Positions 59,877 to 64,000 of a stretch of 64,000 nt of DNA are shown in pieces. This DNA is from Stieleria varia (GTDB lineage Bacteria > Planctomycetota > Planctomycetia > Pirellulales > Pirellulaceae): NCBI RefSeq assembly GCF_038443385.1, contig NZ_CP151726.1, positions 1,426,001 through 1,490,000 of the forward strand. Reading direction: 5' to 3'. Below the pieces are notes generated by a model. That model was not told where the DNA came from, made no database searches, and saw only the letters and a program-made list of their open reading frames with translations. Numbering within the stretch: position 1 is the stretch's first letter; the number at the start of each line of letters is the position of its first letter. A program made the translations under genes and the position numbers.

Positions 59877-60484
59877 TCTTGCTGGCTTGTCTAATGAGTT
59901 CAGGTCTGGCTGGGCTTGTAAAACTCGCGGACTATTCCAGTAGCCCAGGGCCGTCATCCAACGTTCTGGAAACAATTTGCAATGCCGGCATTCCAGGTGT
60001 TGTTCAGCGATCATCGGATACGACTCCTAAGATTGTCTTGTGTTACCACCCGAAATGTCCTTGCACGTTCGCCACGATTCGTTGTTTGGAGCGATTGAGC
60101 ACCCGGTTCGACTGCCAACCGGACGTGCATGCGTTCGCCTATCGCCCGCAGTCCGAAACGGACTCATGGATTGAGTCACGCTCAACAACGGCGCTCAGGG
60201 GACTGGCTGACACTCAAATTCATATCGATGTTGACGGGAAGAGCTGTCGTCGACTTGGTGTCTTGGTTTCGGGACACGTTCTTGTATACGACGGCGATGG
60301 GAATCTGAGTTTCAGTGGCGCGATCACGCCGTACCGTGGTCACGAAGGCGACTGCCAAGCTTCATCGGAATTCGTTCGTTGCGTCAATGGCGAAAGCACT
60401 GAGGTGTCCCATTGGCCCGTTTTTGGGTGCCCGATCATCGCGTCAGTGAAGGCGTTCGGCAATGAGAGCAACGATGGCCAATAG
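59849..60484 (+). CDS. Thioredoxin-fold-like protein upstream of the histidine kinase
   Basis: A 211-residue protein with an N-terminal membrane segment (TPKLILLACLMSSGLAGLVK) that acts as an uncleaved anchor or signal. The soluble part has IVLCYHPKCPCTFATIRCLE (about residues 62-80), a Cys-rich block in the position of a thioredoxin active site (CPC rather than CxxC), then ERLSTRFDCQPDVHAFAYRP and a Gly/Asp-rich strand VLVYDGDGNLSFSGAITPYR typical of thioredoxin-like folds. It likely faces the periplasm. Its stop overlaps the start of the PAS histidine kinase gene by 11 to 23 bases, so the two are translationally coupled and the protein may be a sensory partner. Confidence 0.72.
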   Translation: MLCVSTPKLILLACLMSSGLAGLVKLADYSSSPGPSSNVLETICNAGIPGVVQRSSDTTPKIVLCYHPKCPCTFATIRCLERLSTRFDCQPDVHAFAYRPQSETDSWIESRSTTALRGLADTQIHIDVDGKSCRRLGVLVSGHVLVYDGDGNLSFSGAITPYRGHEGDCQASSEFVRCVNGESTEVSHWPVFGCPIIASVKAFGNESNDGQ

Positions 60485-62855
60485 ATTCAACCTGACAAAC
60501 GCGGACGTACAATTCAAGCTGAGATACGAGAAGGAGTGCCTCTGGGTCCATGGTTTCATGACCTGGATCATGGTGGGGCAATTCATGCTAGGTTTAGTGT
60601 TAGCCCTATTTCTCTCTCCTCACACCTGGATCGGTCAGCACTATGCGATCCATACGCACGTCTGGGCGGCTGCGATTGTTGGTGGTTCGCTTTCTGCATT
60701 CGCAATCTGCTGGATAAGGTTTTTCCCACAGGAAGCACACAGCCGGCATGTCGTCGCCGTCACTCAAGTATTATGGTCGGCGCTGCTGATCCATTTGTCT
60801 GGGGGGAGGATTGAAACACACTTCCACGTGTTTGCATCATTGGCGATTCTCAGCATCTATCGCGATTGGAAGATCCTCATTAGCGCGACGCTGGTGGTGG
60901 CGTTTGATCACGCCGTGCGCGGCGTGTGGTATCCAGCTTCAGCATTCGGAATTTTTACGGCAAGCCCTTACCGCTGGATCGAGCACGCCGCATGGGTGTT
61001 GTTTGAAGTCGCATTTCTGGCGCCGGGCTGCTATCGACTGAGGAACGAAGTTCGCGAGCTGTGTGTTCGCCAAACGGAGATCGAAATAGCCAAAAAAGAT
61101 GTCGATCGGCAGGTCAAGGAACGGACGAGGGAACTCAATAACGCCTACGAGTTGTTGGAGCAACAGACGGCGGAAGCCAATAAACTATCGATGGTTGCCA
61201 AATACACCGACAACGCGGTTGTTATTACCGACGCCAAGTCGACCATCGAATGGGTCAATGCCGGCTACACTCGAATGACGGGCTACTCGCTCAAGGAGGT
61301 GCAGGGAAGGCGTCCTGCCGAATTTCTCCACGGACCGCAAACGGATCAGGCAACGATCGACATGGTGCGAGATGCGGTGAAAAACAGACAGGGAATCAAT
61401 ACGGAAATCATTAACTACCGGAAGAATGGCGAGCCGTTCTGGCTGGCGATGGAAGTTCGTCCGATTTCAAACGCGGAAGGCGACATCGACCGTTTCATCG
61501 CCATCCAGAGCGACATTACCCAGCGCAAGCGAATGGAACTGTCTTTGGCCGACGCCGAAGCCCAGCTAAGATCTACGATCAACAGCGTTCCCGGAGCGAT
61601 TTATCGCCGCGAGTTTGATCCCGTGACGGGCAAAAAGATCACTTTTGCCAGCGAATACATTGAACAACTGACTGGCTATGGTCCGGAGAAGTTCGTGGGC
61701 GAAGAAGGAATGAGTTTGCTGGACTTGGTGCATCCAGACGATCTTAAAAGGGTAACAGCGACGCTTGAGCAAGCAATCCGTTCACGATGCGAATTCGAGC
61801 ACGAATATCGAATCGTTGACAGGCAAAACAACGTCCGCTGGATCGCTGAGAAAGGTCAGTGCAATGCAGCGGTCGACGGTTCGAGCATAATCCTGATCAG
61901 TGGAGCGTTGTTTGATGTGACGAAACGCATTGTTGCGGAGCAGGAGAATCAGCAACTGCACGCCGAATTGGTGGATGCGTCCCGCCAAGCTGGTATGGCA
62001 GAGATCGCCACCGGAGTGCTGCACAACGTGGGCAACATTCTCAACAGCGTGAACGTTTCGGCGTCGGTCATACGCAGGCAGTTCTCAAAAAGTGCGCTTG
62101 CCAATCTCGAGAAGGTTTCCCAACTGATTGCCGAGCACGAGTCGACGTTCGACGATTTCGTGCGAGACGACGAACGTGGTCGCAAAGTCCCGGCCTACGT
62201 TCGGAAAGTGACCGACGCGCTTTGCAGCGAGCGGGAGACGTTGAATCGGGAATTTGATGAACTCGTCAATAACGTTGAACACATCAAAGAAATCGTCAGC
62301 ATGCAGCAGTCGATGGCCAAGTCGTCTGGCCTGATCCAGGAGCTCGACGCGAGGGATTTGATCCGCGAGGCGTTGTCTGCCAACAAAGACTCGCTGGCGA
62401 ACCATCACATTCCCATTGAAGAATTCGTCGATGACGGCGTGCCGCTGTTCTGGTCCGACAAGCATCGGATATTACAGATTCTCGTCAACTTGATCAAGAA
62501 TGCCAAAGACGCCATCAAAGAGCACAAAGGCGACCATCCTTGCATCAAGGTCAGTGCGACGACGGACAATCAGTTCGTCGTCTTTCGGGTCTCTGACAAT
62601 GGCATCGGGATTTCGGCGAACAAGCGGGACAAGATATTCCAACACGGATTCACGACCAAAAAAAACGGTCATGGTTTTGGGCTGCACAGCAGCGCCAACG
62701 CGGCCACAGAAATGGGTGGCAAACTGACTGTTCATAGCGACGGCGATGGAACTGGAGCCACGTTTGAACTGAGGGTGCCTTCCAAGCCGGTCGTTGCAAA
62801 GCCGGTCGCTGCCAACACGAATGACGCGCTTCAACGGGTGGGGACTGTAGGCTGA
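60474..62855 (+). CDS. Membrane-anchored PAS sensor histidine kinase
   Basis: About 793 residues. The ATG at 60474 has GAGAG 5 bases upstream; another ATG at 60462 is possible. Five or six membrane helices fill residues 30-190, with GGRIETHFHVFASLAILSIY, a His-rich block seen in several sensor proteins. A coiled coil (VDRQVKERTRELNNAYELLE) leads to two PAS domains: VVITDAKSTIEWVNAGYTRM with GRRPAEFLHGP (no LOV cysteine) and RREFDPVTGKKITFASEYIE. The kinase part has EIATGVLHNVGNILNSVNVS (phospho-acceptor His in an HNVGN context), NLIKNAKDAIKEH (N box), RVSDNGIGISANK and KKNGHGFGLHSSANA (G boxes). No response regulator is within the window. Confidence 0.94.
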   Translation: MANRFNLTNADVQFKLRYEKECLWVHGFMTWIMVGQFMLGLVLALFLSPHTWIGQHYAIHTHVWAAAIVGGSLSAFAICWIRFFPQEAHSRHVVAVTQVLWSALLIHLSGGRIETHFHVFASLAILSIYRDWKILISATLVVAFDHAVRGVWYPASAFGIFTASPYRWIEHAAWVLFEVAFLAPGCYRLRNEVRELCVRQTEIEIAKKDVDRQVKERTRELNNAYELLEQQTAEANKLSMVAKYTDNAVVITDAKSTIEWVNAGYTRMTGYSLKEVQGRRPAEFLHGPQTDQATIDMVRDAVKNRQGINTEIINYRKNGEPFWLAMEVRPISNAEGDIDRFIAIQSDITQRKRMELSLADAEAQLRSTINSVPGAIYRREFDPVTGKKITFASEYIEQLTGYGPEKFVGEEGMSLLDLVHPDDLKRVTATLEQAIRSRCEFEHEYRIVDRQNNVRWIAEKGQCNAAVDGSSIILISGALFDVTKRIVAEQENQQLHAELVDASRQAGMAEIATGVLHNVGNILNSVNVSASVIRRQFSKSALANLEKVSQLIAEHESTFDDFVRDDERGRKVPAYVRKVTDALCSERETLNREFDELVNNVEHIKEIVSMQQSMAKSSGLIQELDARDLIREALSANKDSLANHHIPIEEFVDDGVPLFWSDKHRILQILVNLIKNAKDAIKEHKGDHPCIKVSATTDNQFVVFRVSDNGIGISANKRDKIFQHGFTTKKNGHGFGLHSSANAATEMGGKLTVHSDGDGTGATFELRVPSKPVVAKPVAANTNDALQRVGTVG

Positions 62856-63150
62856 CCCGCACCTGTCGAGAACAGTGAGGGCAAGGCGAATACGCTCCCA
62901 AAATTCAACTCGCACATTGGGTGTAATGAATGCATTTGTGCGACGGTGGTTTCTCTGCAGGTTGTCGAACTCACAATCGTCGCAAGCGAGGGCCTCTTTG
63001 ATAAACAACAGAAAGTTTCGGCAAACTGGAGCTTAACGGTCAAATCACTAGTTACTCCCGGTCCACTGAAACGTGAAACCTAAGTTTGTGTTTCAGGAGT
63101 AAGGTCAATTCATCTAAAGTCAACTCGTGATGCGATAAGGTTGCCAAAAT

Positions 63151-64000
63151 ATGCTGCTTAGAATCTTAACGATTCCCGTGATCTCGACTGCAACTCTCTC
63201 GCTGGTATGTGTCGTGGTGTTGGCAGGTCGTCATCAAGCCGATAGCGGGTGCGTAACGACTCTAGATGCCCAAGATGCACTCGACGTCGTTGGCAAACGT
63301 TCCAGTGAGCAACCGATGCTTCGCCGTGAACCGATCACTCCGCTCGTCGGTAAACATGATCTGCCGAGATCAAAAGTGATGTTAGGTAAGTTGCTTTTTA
63401 ACGATGTGAGGCTATCAGGTAATAACACTCTGTCCTGTGCTTCGTGCCACAATGTAAGTGAAGGTGGTGATGACGGCCGGCCAGGTTCGTTGGGGATCGA
63501 TGGACAGATCGGTGGGCTCAATGCGCCAACAGTCCTGAACAGCAGCTTGTCAATCGCTCAGTTTTGGGATGGCCGCGCGAAGGATCTCTATGAGCAAGCA
63601 CCAGGCCCGATTCACAATCCAATCGAGATGGGTAGCAATTGGGACGAGGTGATTTCCAAGCTCAACCGCGATCATGATTTTGTCCAAGAATTTAGAAGCG
63701 TGTACCCAGGCGGTATCACTGCCGATTCAATCGTTGACGCGATTGTCGCCTACGAATTCGCGCTTGTCACCGTTGACTCGCCATTTGATTTGTATCTGAA
63801 AGGCGACGATGACGCTTTGTCAAGCGATGCACTGGACGGCTATCGGCTATTCAAGTCCGCCGGCTGCATCTCGTGTCATCAAGGGCAGTTGGTTGGTGGG
63901 AATATGTTTCAGACGTTTGGTGTGATGAAAGATTTTGATGACCGGTTCGACGCGTCCAGCGAGCTGTCAAACGGAAGACTCAATGTCACGCAACGAGAAT
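63151..64000 (+). CDS. Di-haem cytochrome c peroxidase / MauG family, 3' truncated by the window
   Basis: The frame opens at ATG 63151 and runs through the last base (about 283 residues). The N-terminus is hydrophobic (MLLRILTIPVISTATLSLVC) and serves as signal or anchor. Haem site one is TLSCASCHNVSEGGDDGRP (CASCH); the block LNAPTVLNSSLSIAQFWDGR and LYEQAPGPIHNPIEMGSNWD is typical of bacterial cytochrome c peroxidases. Haem site two is FKSAGCISCHQGQLVGGNMF (CISCH). The enzyme reduces hydrogen peroxide in the periplasm using cytochrome c. No ribosome site is obvious; an AAGG lies 10 bases upstream. It follows the sensor kinase by about 295 bases, with no supported gene between. Confidence 0.94.
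   Translation, partial: MLLRILTIPVISTATLSLVCVVVLAGRHQADSGCVTTLDAQDALDVVGKRSSEQPMLRREPITPLVGKHDLPRSKVMLGKLLFNDVRLSGNNTLSCASCHNVSEGGDDGRPGSLGIDGQIGGLNAPTVLNSSLSIAQFWDGRAKDLYEQAPGPIHNPIEMGSNWDEVISKLNRDHDFVQEFRSVYPGGITADSIVDAIVAYEFALVTVDSPFDLYLKGDDDALSSDALDGYRLFKSAGCISCHQGQLVGGNMFQTFGVMKDFDDRFDASSELSNGRLNVTQRE

Noticed and set aside
61220-61540. LOV photoreceptor domain in the histidine kinase
   Set aside because: The block GRRPAEFLHG lacks the flavin-binding cysteine of GRNCRFLQ, so it is an ordinary PAS domain.

Overview
The window reads as a chromosome segment of a marine planctomycete of the Pirellulaceae (Rhodopirellula-like). The evidence is taxon-typical gene content: a PSCyt1/DUF1549/DUF1553 cytochrome protein, a sulfatase, an RTX-type protein with an LExRxLL export motif, a secreted 'VHEWGTF' protein, many gene-poor gaps and dispersed palindromic repeats. 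No phage, IS element, CRISPR array or plasmid backbone is intact. Most genes look like ordinary chromosomal genes.

Layout. 0-3.1 kb: 3' end of glmS, a small protein, leuC and leuD. 3.2-5.8 kb (minus): a sulfatase translationally coupled to an RmlD-like reductase. 6-12.5 kb: a tandem-duplicated SurA/parvulin protein, a planctomycete cytochrome protein, a 75-aa protein, YceI and a membrane protein. 12.5-13.2 kb: gene-free, with repeated GGCCTGACCCC motifs. 13.2-18.7 kb: a SIMPL protein, a secreted protein, an ECF sigma factor overlapping its anti-sigma factor, and an HExxH protein. 19.2-23.1 kb: tRNA-Ser(GGA) with terminator, rho, and a thioredoxin/YHS protein. 23.5-26.5 kb: a SelA homologue lacking its PLP lysine, a 59-aa coiled-coil protein and an orphan VirD4/TraG ATPase. 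26.8-33.4 kb: an ankyrin protein, a frameshifted gene, a three-gene ATGA-overlapped operon (two hydrolases plus DUF2199), a TPR protein, a MITE-like repeat and an SPFH protein. 33.5-39.7 kb: CoA-disulfide reductase with rhodanese domain, hemW, an RNase Z-like hydrolase, a secreted protein, a HEAT/TPR protein and a small membrane protein. 39.8-45.7 kb: xerC and its upstream genes, a glycosyltransferase-like gene followed in frame by an 82-codon open stretch, and divergent yidC carrying a PDZ insertion. 45.8-54.6 kb: FHA-EAL protein, acidic RTX-like protein, zinc-finger/TOPRIM primase, ABC ATPase with a large lipoprotein partner, and a CBS protein. 54.9-58.2 kb: an unknown protein, an SLC12-type transporter and a secreted protein. 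58.5-64 kb: tmRNA with terminator, a GxxExxY relic, a thioredoxin-like protein overlapping a PAS histidine kinase, and the 5' part of a di-haem cytochrome c peroxidase.

The points most worth following are the degenerate SelA; hairpin repeats placed mainly at convergent gene junctions, one copy showing a compensatory base-pair change; the in-frame open stretch after the glycosyltransferase stop; YidC with a PDZ domain; and the reductase with a replaced catalytic lysine. I did not find a complete, clearly new defence or mobile system.
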